A DNA stretch of 18,349 bases, from the NCBI GenBank assembly GCA_023256455.1, contig JAGDXN010000049.1, positions 2,388 through 20,736 of the forward strand. Direction: 5' to 3'. Numbering within the stretch: the first letter of the stretch is position 1; the number at the start of each line of letters is the position of its first letter. Source of the DNA: Cuniculiplasma sp. (GTDB lineage Archaea; Thermoplasmatota; Thermoplasmata; Thermoplasmatales; Thermoplasmataceae). Of the stretch, positions 1-6,959 are shown piece after piece. The notes under the pieces are model-generated. The model did no database searches, was not told the origin of the DNA, and saw only the letters and a program-made list of their open reading frames with translations. Position numbers and translations under genes: made by a program.

Positions 1-378
1 CTGAAGGGCAATCCCGCAGAGATTATAGACAAGGCAAGGAAGATGGAAGAGGTAGAAAAAATAAGAAAATCTCTTGATTTAAAGCCATGGAGCCAGCCGT
101 CCGCATATCTGTATGATCTCGCGGTTGCCTTTCGCCACGGCGGTATGGATGAGGTGATGGAAAAAATTCAGGCTTCCAGGCTCACGGACCAGGATTCAAT
201 GGCTGTCCAGCACGCATTCATATCAATTTTGGGAAAGGGAGATTCAAGTTCATGGATGGTATCCTCCGATGAAAAATTAAAGGGGGAAATGCTTGTTCCC
301 TACGTTAAGGTAATTCTCAATGGCACACCTGATGAGGCAAAAAAGGCCTTTGGAGAAACAGGTAAATTTTTGAGGTGA
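1..378 (+). CDS. Unrecognised protein, C-terminal 125 residues (5' end outside window)
   Basis: The frame is open from the first base of the window to a TGA at 376-378, so the true start lies upstream; the ATG at 43 is only an internal methionine. The visible 125 residues are soluble, charged and look mostly helical, with an Ala/Lys/Glu-rich stretch (IIDKARKMEEVEKIRK) followed by a less polar segment around PSAYLYDLAVAFRHGG. There is no Cys cluster, membrane segment or nucleotide-binding motif. I do not recognise the family. Its stop overlaps the GGTGA ribosome binding site of the next gene (374-378), so the two are almost certainly co-transcribed and translationally coupled. The partner is a ribosome-associated PUA protein, so a role in translation or RNA metabolism is possible, but that is inference from context only. 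Confidence 0.75.
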   Translation: MKGNPAEIIDKARKMEEVEKIRKSLDLKPWSQPSAYLYDLAVAFRHGGMDEVMEKIQASRLTDQDSMAVQHAFISILGKGDSSSWMVSSDEKLKGEMLVPYVKVILNGTPDEAKKAFGETGKFLR

Positions 379-381
379 TAT

Positions 382-843
382 ATGCCAAGACACATGCTAT
401 CAAAAAAAGACATGAAAAATTTTTCAAAGAAGATGGAAGAATATGGTTTATGGGCAGGTTTTCTGGAGAATGCTCAGATCGAGGTGGAAGAAAAGAAGGG
501 CAGGAAATGCTTCTCGGTGGGTGGAATAATCATCGCAGTGGAGGATAGTTCTCTCCTTCCCTCTGTGGAACTGCTCAATGCGGTAAAGCCAGATAAAAAT
601 GTAATGGTTGTTGATAAGGGCGCTGTTCCTCACATCCTTAACGGCTCAAACCTGTTTGTAAAGGGAATAACCCATCTTGATTCAAACATTAAAAAAGATT
701 CCATTGTTTACATAAGGGGTCCGGATAACCGATTTGTGGCTGTTGGCAGGGCAGAGGAATCCTATGAGGTTCTCAAAGAAATGAAGCAGGGAACAGCAGC
801 AACAACCCTCATTGTTGCAGGCAGGGACCCATGCCAGCCATAA
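382..843 (+). CDS. PUA-domain RNA-binding protein, MCT-1/Tma20-like (COG2016 type)
   Basis: The protein has 153 residues, the usual size for the archaeal MCT-1/Tma20-like family. Residues about 1-70 form the pre-PUA domain. Residues about 73-150 form a PUA domain, recognisable from the segments MVVDKGAVPHILNG and LFVKGI, followed by the I-x-KDSIVYI strand and the AVGRAEES segment. PUA domains bind structured RNA; eukaryotic relatives (MCT-1, Tma20, the eIF2D N-terminus) act on the 40S subunit in non-canonical initiation and recycling. An archaeal role at the ribosome is likely, but the substrate is unknown. The ATG at 382 has a GGTGA site 3 nt upstream that overlaps the stop of the preceding gene, so the start is well supported. 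Family assignment is confident; cellular function is inferred from homologues. Confidence 0.85.
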   Translation: MPRHMLSKKDMKNFSKKMEEYGLWAGFLENAQIEVEEKKGRKCFSVGGIIIAVEDSSLLPSVELLNAVKPDKNVMVVDKGAVPHILNGSNLFVKGITHLDSNIKKDSIVYIRGPDNRFVAVGRAEESYEVLKEMKQGTAATTLIVAGRDPCQP

Positions 844-860
844 CATCTTTTTTGAGAAAA

Positions 861-870
861 GATTAAATCT
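861..870 (+). promoter_or_regulatory. TATA box of the peroxiredoxin gene
   Basis: GATTAAATCT is centred about 24 nt before the ATG at 890, and there is no ribosome binding site in between. This spacing predicts transcription starting at or next to the start codon (a leaderless mRNA), as is common for first genes in Thermoplasmatales. The T-run at 848-853 just upstream could end the preceding operon. Confidence 0.5.
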
Positions 871-889
871 TTCTTCATATTGATTAAAT

Positions 890-1345
890 ATGGCAGAACT
901 ATTGGAGGCGGGTAACCCCATACCTGAGTTTGAAACAGTTGATCAGAACGGAAAAATGGTCCGTTCAGGTGATATTAGAGGAAAGGTCAGTGTAATATAT
1001 TTTTATCCAAAGGATAATACCCCGGGATGCACAACCGAAGCATGTGAATTCAGGGATTCCATGGATGAATACAGGAAACATGGAATCGAAGTTTACGGAA
1101 TAAGTGTAGATTCACAAAGTTCCCATAAAAAGTTTGAAGATAAGTATGGACTTAATTTTACCCTTCTCGCTGACGACAAAAAGGAGATTTCAGAAAAGTT
1201 TGGTGTTCTTGGGGAGAGAAGTGCAAAGAGGGTTACATTCATTGTGGATAAGAACGGAAAGATAGCCCACGTTTTTCCCAAAGTATCACCAAAGGGCCAC
1301 TCAGAAGAAGTTATGAATAAGATAAGGGAACTGAACATTCTTTAA
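890..1345 (+). CDS. bcp: Peroxiredoxin, Bcp/PrxQ type
   Basis: The 151 residues form a complete thioredoxin-fold thiol peroxidase. The active-site segment PGCTTEAC carries the peroxidatic Cys47 and a second Cys52 five residues later, which is the PrxQ/Bcp arrangement for an intramolecular disulfide. The preceding strand VIYFYPKDNT and the later segments GISVDS and VTFIVDKNGKI are typical of the family. It reduces hydrogen peroxide and organic hydroperoxides in the cytoplasm, using a thioredoxin-like reductant not encoded here. There is no signal peptide. A TATA-like element 24 nt upstream and the absence of a ribosome binding site suggest a leaderless single-gene transcript. It converges on the DUF35 gene, with a T-rich stretch between them. 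Family and reaction are confident; the physiological reductant is unknown. Confidence 0.95.
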   Translation: MAELLEAGNPIPEFETVDQNGKMVRSGDIRGKVSVIYFYPKDNTPGCTTEACEFRDSMDEYRKHGIEVYGISVDSQSSHKKFEDKYGLNFTLLADDKKEISEKFGVLGERSAKRVTFIVDKNGKIAHVFPKVSPKGHSEEVMNKIRELNIL

Positions 1346-1366
1346 AATTAAAATAAAATTTTTTAT
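1346..1366. terminator. T-rich intergenic stretch between convergent genes, likely terminator for both
   Basis: The 17-bp gap between two convergent genes holds an A-run/T-run (AAATAAAATTTTTTATTT). It gives a U-tract to the peroxiredoxin transcript and, on the other strand, an oligo-T stretch to the DUF35 transcript. Archaeal RNA polymerase stops on T-tracts without needing a hairpin. This is assigned by pattern only. Confidence 0.45.
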
Positions 1367-1767
1367 TTGTCGAGCGTGAACTTATATCCGTAATGGATCA
1401 CACCGCTCTTTCCATCTTCAGATATTCTTCTGAAAACGCTCTTTACTCTTGAACCCATTTTAATTTCTTCCGGTTCGCTGTCAACGATCTGGCCGGTGAT
1501 CATTGGGCCCTCATCCAGCTTTATTATGGCAAGCACATAGGGTTTTTGCCTTATGAAAGCCGGTGGCGTTTCATGAACAACAGTATAGGATATAATTTCC
1601 CCATTTCCTGCTATGTCAACAGGTTTCATCTTTCCAATCGAATCCCTGTGGCATACAGGGCATATGTCTCTCGGTGGGAAATATACTCTGCTGCAGTTCT
1701 CGCATTTTCTGCCCTCCATTCTGTATCTGCTGGGCATTTCTCTCCACATTCTGGATAGCTCACCCAT
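1363..1767 (-). CDS. DUF35 zinc-ribbon/OB-fold protein, thiolase-HMG-CoA synthase bridging subunit
   Basis: The 134 residues consist of a short N-terminal helix, a rubredoxin-like zinc ribbon with ligands Cys22, Cys25, Cys36 and Cys39 (C-x2-C-x10-C-x2-C), and a DUF35 OB-fold from about residue 48 onward (GEIISYTVVHE, then VLAIIKLDEGPMITGQI). In a methanogen a homologous protein holds acetoacetyl-CoA thiolase and HMG-CoA synthase together so that the unfavourable thiolase equilibrium is pulled toward HMG-CoA; that is established family knowledge. Here it is the last gene of the same three-gene operon. Its ATG at 1767 directly follows the thiolase TAA, and the GGTG ribosome binding site lies inside the thiolase 3' end. 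All four zinc ligands are present. The assignment is confident from sequence and context. Confidence 0.92.
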   Translation of the reverse strand: MGELSRMWREMPSRYRMEGRKCENCSRVYFPPRDICPVCHRDSIGKMKPVDIAGNGEIISYTVVHETPPAFIRQKPYVLAIIKLDEGPMITGQIVDSEPEEIKMGSRVKSVFRRISEDGKSGVIHYGYKFTLDK

Positions 1768-2934
1768 TTATTCCACCCCCAATATGTGCACAATAGATGC
1801 TGCACCTGAACCGGCCTGACTGTGTGTCATCGCATACCTTGCGTTTTTTACCTGTCTTTTGCCTGCCTTATTTTTAAGTTGGTTGTACGCCTCCACGATC
1901 TGACCAACTCCCGATGCACCGTATGGGAATCCCTTTGCCTTCAATCCTCCAGAAGGATTTACAGGTAAATTGCCATCAATCCCTATACCGTTCTCCACGA
2001 TCTCTCTGGCATTTCCCTTCTTTGCAAATCCAAGATCCTCTAAGGCCATCAAACCATATATGCTGTATGAATCATGGATCTCAACCATTGAGATATCCTT
2101 AATTCCTATGCCAGCCTGCTTAAGGGCAGTTTCCGCAGCTATCCTTGTTGGCTCCACTGTGTAAAGGCTCTTTCTTGAGTGAAGGGCAAACTCTCCCTGA
2201 GACATCGCAGATCCCATTATTTTTACACCCTCAATTCCATGCTCTTTCACGTAGTTTTCCGATGCCAAAATGAGGCTTGATGCGCCATCACTCAGAGGGG
2301 CACAGTCCATAAGATTTAAGGGTTCTGCAATTGGCGTGGCATTAAGTGCCTGTTCAAGACTTATCTTATTTCTGAAATGGGCATTTTCATTAAGTGAAGC
2401 GTTTGCATGATCATTTACAGATATGTGTGCAAGTATTTCCCTGGGCACATTGAAATCTGCCATATATTTTCTTGCAGAAATTGCAGCAAGGGCCGCAGGC
2501 GTTGCTCCAGTGAAAGCTTCCCATTCCCTGTCAATTATGGATGATGTGATATCAATAATCTCACTTCCATAAAGTTCCGTCATCTTTTCAGCCCCGCCAA
2601 CCATAGCGATTTCATATTCTCCAGATTTAATCCCAAGGTAGGCCTCTCTGAAGGCTGCTGCACCTGAGGCGGTGGAAGCTTCAACTCTGACAGATGGAAC
2701 AAATTCCGATGCAATTCCTGCATGGTCTGACATCAGGGCACTGAGATGTTCCTGCATACTTATGTCCCCACCAAGGGAATTTCCCATATAGATTGCCCCA
2801 AGATCCTTTGTCCTTATTCCTGCACTTTCAACTGCCTTCAGGCCTGCCTCCACGGCAATTTCTCTCAGGGATCTATCCCAGAGTTCTCCATATTTTGCTT
2901 CTCCTGAACCTATAATATATACTCCCTTACTCAA
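1768..2934 (-). CDS. SCP2-type thiolase of the mevalonate operon, lacking the catalytic Cys and His
   Basis: The start is taken as the TTG at 2934, giving 388 residues, because a GGTGAGG site lies 5 nt upstream and the N-terminus [14 protein letters not shown] then fits the family. An ATG at 3006 in the same frame would add 24 unrelated residues inside the upstream gene. The fold is clearly that of archaeal SCP2-like acetyl-CoA acetyltransferases: VEAxx[16 protein letters not shown] (His287), ALEDLGF and [10 protein letters not shown] are all there. Two catalytic positions are not. The nucleophilic Cys of the VEAxCASG motif is Thr88, and the His of the GHPxG motif is Phe336 (KGFPYG). Both substitutions read unambiguously from the codons (ACC, TTC). 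The gene sits between HMG-CoA synthase (7-nt overlap) and DUF35, so it is expected to be the acetoacetyl-CoA-forming subunit. With these changes, ordinary Claisen chemistry is doubtful; a scaffold role or a different acyl-CoA activity must be considered. Confidence 0.9.
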   Translation of the reverse strand: MSKGVYIIGSGEAKYGELWDRSLREIAVEAGLKAVESAGIRTKDLGAIYMGNSLGGDISMQEHLSALMSDHAGIASEFVPSVRVEASTASGAAAFREAYLGIKSGEYEIAMVGGAEKMTELYGSEIIDITSSIIDREWEAFTGATPAALAAISARKYMADFNVPREILAHISVNDHANASLNENAHFRNKISLEQALNATPIAEPLNLMDCAPLSDGASSLILASENYVKEHGIEGVKIMGSAMSQGEFALHSRKSLYTVEPTRIAAETALKQAGIGIKDISMVEIHDSYSIYGLMALEDLGFAKKGNAREIVENGIGIDGNLPVNPSGGLKAKGFPYGASGVGQIVEAYNQLKNKAGKRQVKNARYAMTHSQAGSGAASIVHILGVE

Positions 2935-3982
2935 CTTCCTCACCAAAAACAATTTTTTTCTTGAACTTTGCATATATGGCATAGTCCACAAATTTAACGT
3001 CTTCAAGCATCTTTCTCACTGTTGTCACATTCCTTTTATGAAGTTCTTCAATCTCCTCTGTAACTTCAATATGGAACGCATCTGATCCTGCTCCTGAGCC
3101 AAAGGACACAGCAAGTATTCTGTCACCAGGCTTGGCTGCATCAAGTATGGCGGACAATCCCGTCATCATGGATGCAGAATATGTATTTCCTATGACAGGT
3201 GTCAACAAACCTTCCTTATACTGCTTTTCCTGGAAACCGAGCACTTTCGCAGCCCTTGTGGGGAATTTCCCATTGGGTTGGTGGAATACTGCATAATCAT
3301 AATCTTCAGGTTTTGTCTGCATTCTTTCCATCATCATTTTTGCCGCGTTTGTTACATGCCTGAAATATGCAGGTTCCCCTGTAAATCTCTCCCCGTGTGT
3401 TGGATATGGCTGACCCTCCCTTCTCCAAAAATCTGGAGTATCGGAGGTTACAGAAAGGGTTGATTTAATTTCAGCGGCCACCCTTTCCCTTCCTATTATC
3501 ATTGCGGTTCCACCTGCAGATGCACTGTATTCAAGCACATCTCCAGGAGCACCCTGGGATGTGTCCGCTCCAATGGCCATTCCATATTTTATCATTCCCG
3601 CATCCACCATTCCCAACACATTTTGCATGCCTGCGGTTCCCGCCTTGCAGGCAAACTCATAATCTGCAGCGAACATTTTAAAGTCAGCACCTATGGCGGC
3701 AGAAACAATTGTTGCAGTTGGCTTAACTGCATAGGGATGGCTTTCTGAACCAACATATATGGAACCTATTTCCTGGCCACTCATCCCGCCTCTTCTCAGT
3801 GCATTTCTGGCAGCCTCCACTGAAATGGTTGCTGTATCCTCATCTGGAGATGGCACCGATTTGCTTAGAATAAATATGCCATTCTTTATATTTTCAGGAT
3901 CCTCTCCCCAGACCCTTGCTATTTCATCAGGCTTAACCCTGTATTTGGGGATGTAGCTTCCGTAGCTCACAATTCCGCTCAT
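2927..3982 (-). CDS. hmgS: Hydroxymethylglutaryl-CoA synthase, archaeal type
   Basis: The 351 residues match the length of archaeal HMG-CoA synthases. It condenses acetyl-CoA with acetoacetyl-CoA to HMG-CoA, the first committed step of the mevalonate route to archaeal membrane lipids. The catalytic set is intact: Glu80 (VGSES), the acyl-accepting Cys112 in [10 protein letters not shown], and His234 in [10 protein letters not shown]. Other family signatures are GNTYSASMM near residue 275 and the Gly-rich [12 protein letters not shown] strand near the C-terminus. It is the first gene of the operon with thiolase and DUF35; its stop overlaps the TTG start of the thiolase. A TATA-like element about 32 nt upstream of the ATG and a near-perfect 20-bp palindrome just behind it make up the promoter region. 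Identification is very confident. Confidence 0.97.
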   Translation of the reverse strand: MSGIVSYGSYIPKYRVKPDEIARVWGEDPENIKNGIFILSKSVPSPDEDTATISVEAARNALRRGGMSGQEIGSIYVGSESHPYAVKPTATIVSAAIGADFKMFAADYEFACKAGTAGMQNVLGMVDAGMIKYGMAIGADTSQGAPGDVLEYSASAGGTAMIIGRERVAAEIKSTLSVTSDTPDFWRREGQPYPTHGERFTGEPAYFRHVTNAAKMMMERMQTKPEDYDYAVFHQPNGKFPTRAAKVLGFQEKQYKEGLLTPVIGNTYSASMMTGLSAILDAAKPGDRILAVSFGSGAGSDAFHIEVTEEIEELHKRNVTTVRKMLEDVKFVDYAIYAKFKKKIVFGEEVE

Positions 3983-4009
3983 TATAATCCGCTGAGGACT
4001 CCCTAATTT

Positions 4010-4019
4010 TATTTAAAAA
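4010..4019 (-). promoter_or_regulatory. TATA box of the HMG-CoA synthase operon
   Basis: On the minus strand TTTTTAAATA is centred about 32 nt before the ATG at 3982, which predicts a transcription start a few nucleotides before the start codon. No ribosome binding site is visible, consistent with a leaderless or very short-leader mRNA. Confidence 0.45.
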
Positions 4020-4020
4020 T

Positions 4021-4040
4021 TGCTGAATATGTATTCGGCA
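4021..4040. promoter_or_regulatory. 20-bp imperfect palindrome upstream of the HMG-CoA synthase TATA box (possible operator)
   Basis: TGCTGAATATGTATTCGGCA matches its own reverse complement at 16 of 20 positions (8 of 10 half-site pairs), with arms TGCTGAAT and ATTCGGCA. It abuts the upstream side of the HMG-CoA synthase TATA element, where a dimeric helix-turn-helix activator or repressor could act. No protein is assigned to it. Confidence 0.3.
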
Positions 4041-4202
4041 ATTGCATAATCAGATAATCTTCTGAAAATGAAGTAAATTAATTCCATAAAATGGAGAAAC
4101 ATTTTTTAAATTTAAAATCTGCAAGATGAAAAAACCGAATTAATTCAACTATAATCTAATAAATTCTAAATAGTGCTTAAAAATGTCTATACAGGTGAAT
4201 CA
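4041..4202. other. AT-rich intergenic region between divergent genes
   Basis: This is the rest of the 220-bp gap between the mevalonate operon and the winged-helix gene. It is AT-rich and has a TATA-like run (TTTTTTAAATTTAAAA, about 4102-4117) that could serve the rightward gene with a leader of roughly 60 nt. A second candidate (ATAATCTAATAAATTC, about 4151-4166) lies closer. I see no RNA gene and no further ORF. Confidence 0.4.
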
Positions 4203-4418
4203 ATGGACGAAATGTCCCCTAATGCAAAGAAAGTGTATGAATCGTTAAAAAAAATTGGCGCCGTTTCTGAGGACAAATTAAAGACGGCAGATGATATTAT
4301 GAAAGCATCTGGACTTGGGAAGGCGCTGGTTGCCTCTGCTCTTCAGGAGCTCACAAACAAGGGCTTTGTGAAGAGAGTGGCAAGGCAAAAGAGTGCAGGG
4401 TATTTTGCATCAAAATAG
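4203..4418 (+). CDS. Small winged-helix DNA-binding protein
   Basis: The chosen start is the ATG at 4203, because GGTGA lies 4 nt upstream (4194-4198); a GTG at 4173 in the same frame would add ten residues and put that site inside the gene. The 71-residue product is one winged helix-turn-helix domain. Helix 1 is AKKVYESLKKIG, then TADDIMKASGL, the recognition-helix region KALVASALQELTNKG, and a wing VKRVARQKSAGYF. The basic wing and lack of any ligand domain suggest a DNA-binding protein that is either a minimal regulator or an abundant chromatin-type protein. It is followed 49 nt later by a gene with its own TATA box, so it may be monocistronic. The fold is fairly clear by eye; targets are unknown. 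Confidence 0.75.
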   Translation: MDEMSPNAKKVYESLKKIGAVSEDKLKTADDIMKASGLGKALVASALQELTNKGFVKRVARQKSAGYFASK

Positions 4419-4430
4419 TTAATGTGCAAT

Positions 4431-4444
4431 ACTTTTAAATATCT
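4431..4444 (+). promoter_or_regulatory. TATA box of the DUF373/MptE pair
   Basis: ACTTTTAAATATCT is centred about 30 nt before the ATG at 4468, so transcription would begin a few nucleotides upstream of the start codon. It lies in the short gap after the winged-helix gene. Confidence 0.5.
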
Positions 4445-4467
4445 ACTTTTCATAGTTCAGAAGGGAA

Positions 4468-5595
4468 ATGACTACACTTGTTTTAAATGTGGACAGAGAC
4501 AACGACTTCGGAACAAAGGCTGGGGTAAAGGGTCCACTGGTTGGTTATTCCCAGTGTTATAATGCAGCAGTTAAACTCATAACTGTTGATCCGGAAGATT
4601 CTGATGCAAACGCTCTTTTTGGCGCATTGAAACATTATGAAACTCTCCAATCCAAGGGGGAGGATGTGGATATAGCCCTGATCACAGGAGATGAAGACGT
4701 CGGAGAAAAATCCGATGAAATACTGGCGTCACAGATAGAACAGGTGATAGGCACAGGAAAATATCAGGACGTTGTCCTGATCTCTGATGGTGCGGAAGAT
4801 GATTACATATTACCTCTGATTCTTTCAAGGGTAAAGATAAGATACGTGAAGCATATAATTGTGAGACATAATCAGAATATTGAATCCATGTACTATTATA
4901 TTGTAAAGGCCATGCAGGATAAGAAACTCATAAAGAAGATATATATCCCCATAGGCCTGATCTTTCTCACATATGGTGTAACGGCGCTTTCCTTTGCAAT
5001 CTTCTTTGATATAATTGGCAAGAGTGCCATAAGTCCATCTCTTTACGCCTTAACTCTTGTAACGGTTGTAATAGGTGGATACTTTACGGAAAAGGGCTTT
5101 GACATAAAGGAAAATCTGGAGGTATTGATAAAAAATATTCAGACCTATTCAGAGGAGGCAAGGTTGATGTTCATATCCTCCATCATATCCATTGGCATAC
5201 TTCTTGTGGGAATTGCATCCACATACAGCATATTCTACATAAAGTCCATGCTTCCGCTGGACAGAGTACTCTATTTCTTCCAGATATTCAGCCTGTGGGT
5301 CTATGCTTCACTCCTATCCAGGGCACTTTTTAAAATCGCAGATATATATGTTGGAGGATCACCAGGAAACAATTCTCTATACTACGCCATATCATTTTCT
5401 GTATCAGCAGAATTTCTTCTGTTCGGAATAATAGGGTATATAAGGTATTCACTGAAATATGCCACATTCAACTATTCCCTCTTTTCACTCATAATGATAA
5501 TAATTGGCATATCCGTTGCACTTATAACTGCCGGAATTCACAGAAGAAATGATATCTTTTCTTCCTTAACAGCTTCAGGCAAGGATGGGCAGTAG
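4468..5595 (+). CDS. DUF373 family archaeal membrane protein
   Basis: The 375 residues have two parts. The N-terminal half (about 1-150) is a soluble alpha/beta domain, starting TTLVLNVDRDNDFGTKAG and continuing DIALITGDEDVG and DVVLISDGAEDDYILPLI. These Asp-rich loops after hydrophobic strands are characteristic of DUF373 (COG2237) and suggest a Rossmann-like or metal-binding fold. The C-terminal half (about 155-360) has roughly six hydrophobic segments, for example IYIPIGLIFLTYGVTALSF and SIISIGILLVGIA, so the protein is an integral membrane protein with a cytoplasmic head. The function is unknown in the literature I know. It shares a transcript with the MptE-like gene, which overlaps its last 11 nt. 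This pairing may hint at a nucleotide or pterin-related role, but that is inference. Confidence 0.88.
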   Translation: MTTLVLNVDRDNDFGTKAGVKGPLVGYSQCYNAAVKLITVDPEDSDANALFGALKHYETLQSKGEDVDIALITGDEDVGEKSDEILASQIEQVIGTGKYQDVVLISDGAEDDYILPLILSRVKIRYVKHIIVRHNQNIESMYYYIVKAMQDKKLIKKIYIPIGLIFLTYGVTALSFAIFFDIIGKSAISPSLYALTLVTVVIGGYFTEKGFDIKENLEVLIKNIQTYSEEARLMFISSIISIGILLVGIASTYSIFYIKSMLPLDRVLYFFQIFSLWVYASLLSRALFKIADIYVGGSPGNNSLYYAISFSVSAEFLLFGIIGYIRYSLKYATFNYSLFSLIMIIIGISVALITAGIHRRNDIFSSLTASGKDGQ

Positions 5596-6241
5596 GGTGG
5601 AATGGAATTACATTTATGAAGAAATCTGCAGAAACCTCCATATAGATTGTAAAATGGACAACGCATCCGCAGAAAGGCTCGGGACATTTAAAAACTACTC
5701 TGATATTTTAATGAAAAGATTGAAGCATTTGCAATCAAGAAATTTTCTGGTAGTGGGAAACAGCCCTCATGTGGACATGAACAGTTTTGTTAAAACTGCG
5801 AGGCCTGATGAGATAATTGCAGTTGCAGATAGTGCCATCAGGGTAATTCCTCCTTCCTTTATCCCACACATAATTATCTCAGATCTTGATGGGGATCTCT
5901 TAAAGATAAAAAATATGGTTAGATCTGGTAGCATTCTCTTTATTCATGCCCACGGTGATAATATGGAAAAAATCCAGCATAATGCTGAGGATTTTTCAGG
6001 CCTGTTCATACCAACAAGGCAGGGGGAAAGGCCAGAATATATGTATAACCCCATGGGATTTACCGATGGGGATCGGGCTGTAAGAATTTGCAGGGATCTG
6101 GGTGCAAAAAATATAAGACTTTTTGGTTTTTCCTATGACAATCCCTATGAGAAAGGTGATATAGATCTGAAGAGAAAAAAACTTGCCATCGCAAAAAGAA
6201 TTATTGACTCAATTGATGATGTGAACATCACATATGTTTAG
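5585..6241 (+). CDS. mptE: MptE-like 6-hydroxymethyl-7,8-dihydropterin pyrophosphokinase (DUF115)
   Basis: The 218 residues match the archaeal DUF115/MptE family, which transfers pyrophosphate from ATP to 6-hydroxymethyl-7,8-dihydropterin on the way to methanopterin or folate. Signatures are FLVVGNSPHVD near residue 55, the strand-loop IIAVADSA, the metal/phosphate motif IISDLDGD near residue 100, FIHAHGDN, and the C-terminal NIRLFGFSYDNPY. The ATG at 5585 overlaps the DUF373 stop. A GTG at 5597, giving MEWNYIYEEI at the N-terminus, fits family starts slightly better and removes only four residues, so the start is uncertain by 12 nt. In a non-methanogen the product most likely feeds a tetrahydrofolate-type cofactor, which agrees with the formimino-THF enzymes encoded downstream in this window. 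Family confident; exact pterin product inferred. Confidence 0.87.
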   Translation: MGSRVEWNYIYEEICRNLHIDCKMDNASAERLGTFKNYSDILMKRLKHLQSRNFLVVGNSPHVDMNSFVKTARPDEIIAVADSAIRVIPPSFIPHIIISDLDGDLLKIKNMVRSGSILFIHAHGDNMEKIQHNAEDFSGLFIPTRQGERPEYMYNPMGFTDGDRAVRICRDLGAKNIRLFGFSYDNPYEKGDIDLKRKKLAIAKRIIDSIDDVNITYV

Positions 6242-6270
6242 TCAGGCCAGTTAAAAGGGAAAGAAACGGT

Positions 6271-6927
6271 TTACATTTTTTCTATTATGCCCTTATGATA
6301 TACCACCGGGAAGTTTGCAAAATCTCTCTTAAGGGAATATTCAACATCTCTGGCACCACCAATCATGGAAAGCCTCTTTGTCCCCTTCCCCTCCCTTGTT
6401 TTTTTGATGTATTCATCCACCATATTTACATTTCCTTCCAGGGATCCCTTTAAGGCAATTGCAAAATACAGGTCTTCATCCGCCTCTCCGTCGGGCCTCC
6501 CTGAAGTAACAATGTCAAGCTTTTCTGGATTCAGTTCCAATATTTTATTAACAGTGCTGTCAATGTTTACAAAGGATGCAACCATAATCAGTTCACTTTC
6601 CTTTATTTTCTGCAGAACCTTGGTGCCGTTAGTGGAAGTAAATATGACAACTCTATTGGCAAAATCTGTATTTGCAGATTCATAGGGGGAATTGCTCATG
6701 TCAAAGCCTGGAATCTTGAATCCGTATCTTTCACCAGCGATAATATAATCACTGTGTTCTTCCTTTAATTTTTTTGCCTCTGCAACTGTCCCCACCGGAA
6801 TTATATACCTGGCGCCTTGCTTGAGCATAATGGGCATGGTTGATGTGGATCTGTATACATCAACAAGCACCTTTGGTGATTTACTGAAGTTTGATGCCTT
6901 TCTTCCATTTATGATATTGATGTTCAC
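6271..6927 (-). CDS. ComB-family (2-phosphosulfolactate phosphatase-like) acid phosphatase
   Basis: The start is placed at the GTG at 6927, giving 218 residues. The frame stays open to an ATG at 7005, but that would run through the start of the L11 gene on the other strand and add a non-homologous tail. A TATA-like TTTTAATA about 25 nt before this GTG supports a leaderless start. Family motifs are VLVDVYRSTSTMP, AGERYGFKIPGFDMSNSP, FTSTNGT and GEADEDLYFA, in the expected order and with the acidic residues expected to bind Mg. ComB hydrolyses 2-phosphosulfolactate in coenzyme M synthesis, but this organism shows no methanogenic trait here, and ComB homologues in non-methanogens have no settled substrate. 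I would call it a phosphatase of unknown substrate. Confidence 0.85.
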   Translation of the reverse strand: MNINIINGRKASNFSKSPKVLVDVYRSTSTMPIMLKQGARYIIPVGTVAEAKKLKEEHSDYIIAGERYGFKIPGFDMSNSPYESANTDFANRVVIFTSTNGTKVLQKIKESELIMVASFVNIDSTVNKILELNPEKLDIVTSGRPDGEADEDLYFAIALKGSLEGNVNMVDEYIKKTREGKGTKRLSMIGGARDVEYSLKRDFANFPVVYHKGIIEKM

Positions 6928-6930
6928 ATC

Positions 6931-6940
6931 AGTATAAGGT
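6931..6940 (+). promoter_or_regulatory. TATA box of the ribosomal stalk gene cluster
   Basis: AGTATAAGGT, with TATAA at 6933-6937, is centred about 25 nt before the ATG at 6960. This favours a leaderless L11 mRNA beginning at that ATG. The element shares its roughly 30-bp space with the oppositely oriented ComB-like promoter, so the two core promoters overlap. Confidence 0.45.
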
Positions 6941-6959
6941 AAAAAGGTATTAAAATGAA

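Noticed and set aside
2935..3006. N-terminal extension of the thiolase to the ATG at 3006
   Set aside because: These 24 residues overlap the HMG-CoA synthase gene and do not look like a thiolase N-terminus. A TTG at 2934 with GGTGAGG 5 nt upstream gives the expected start.
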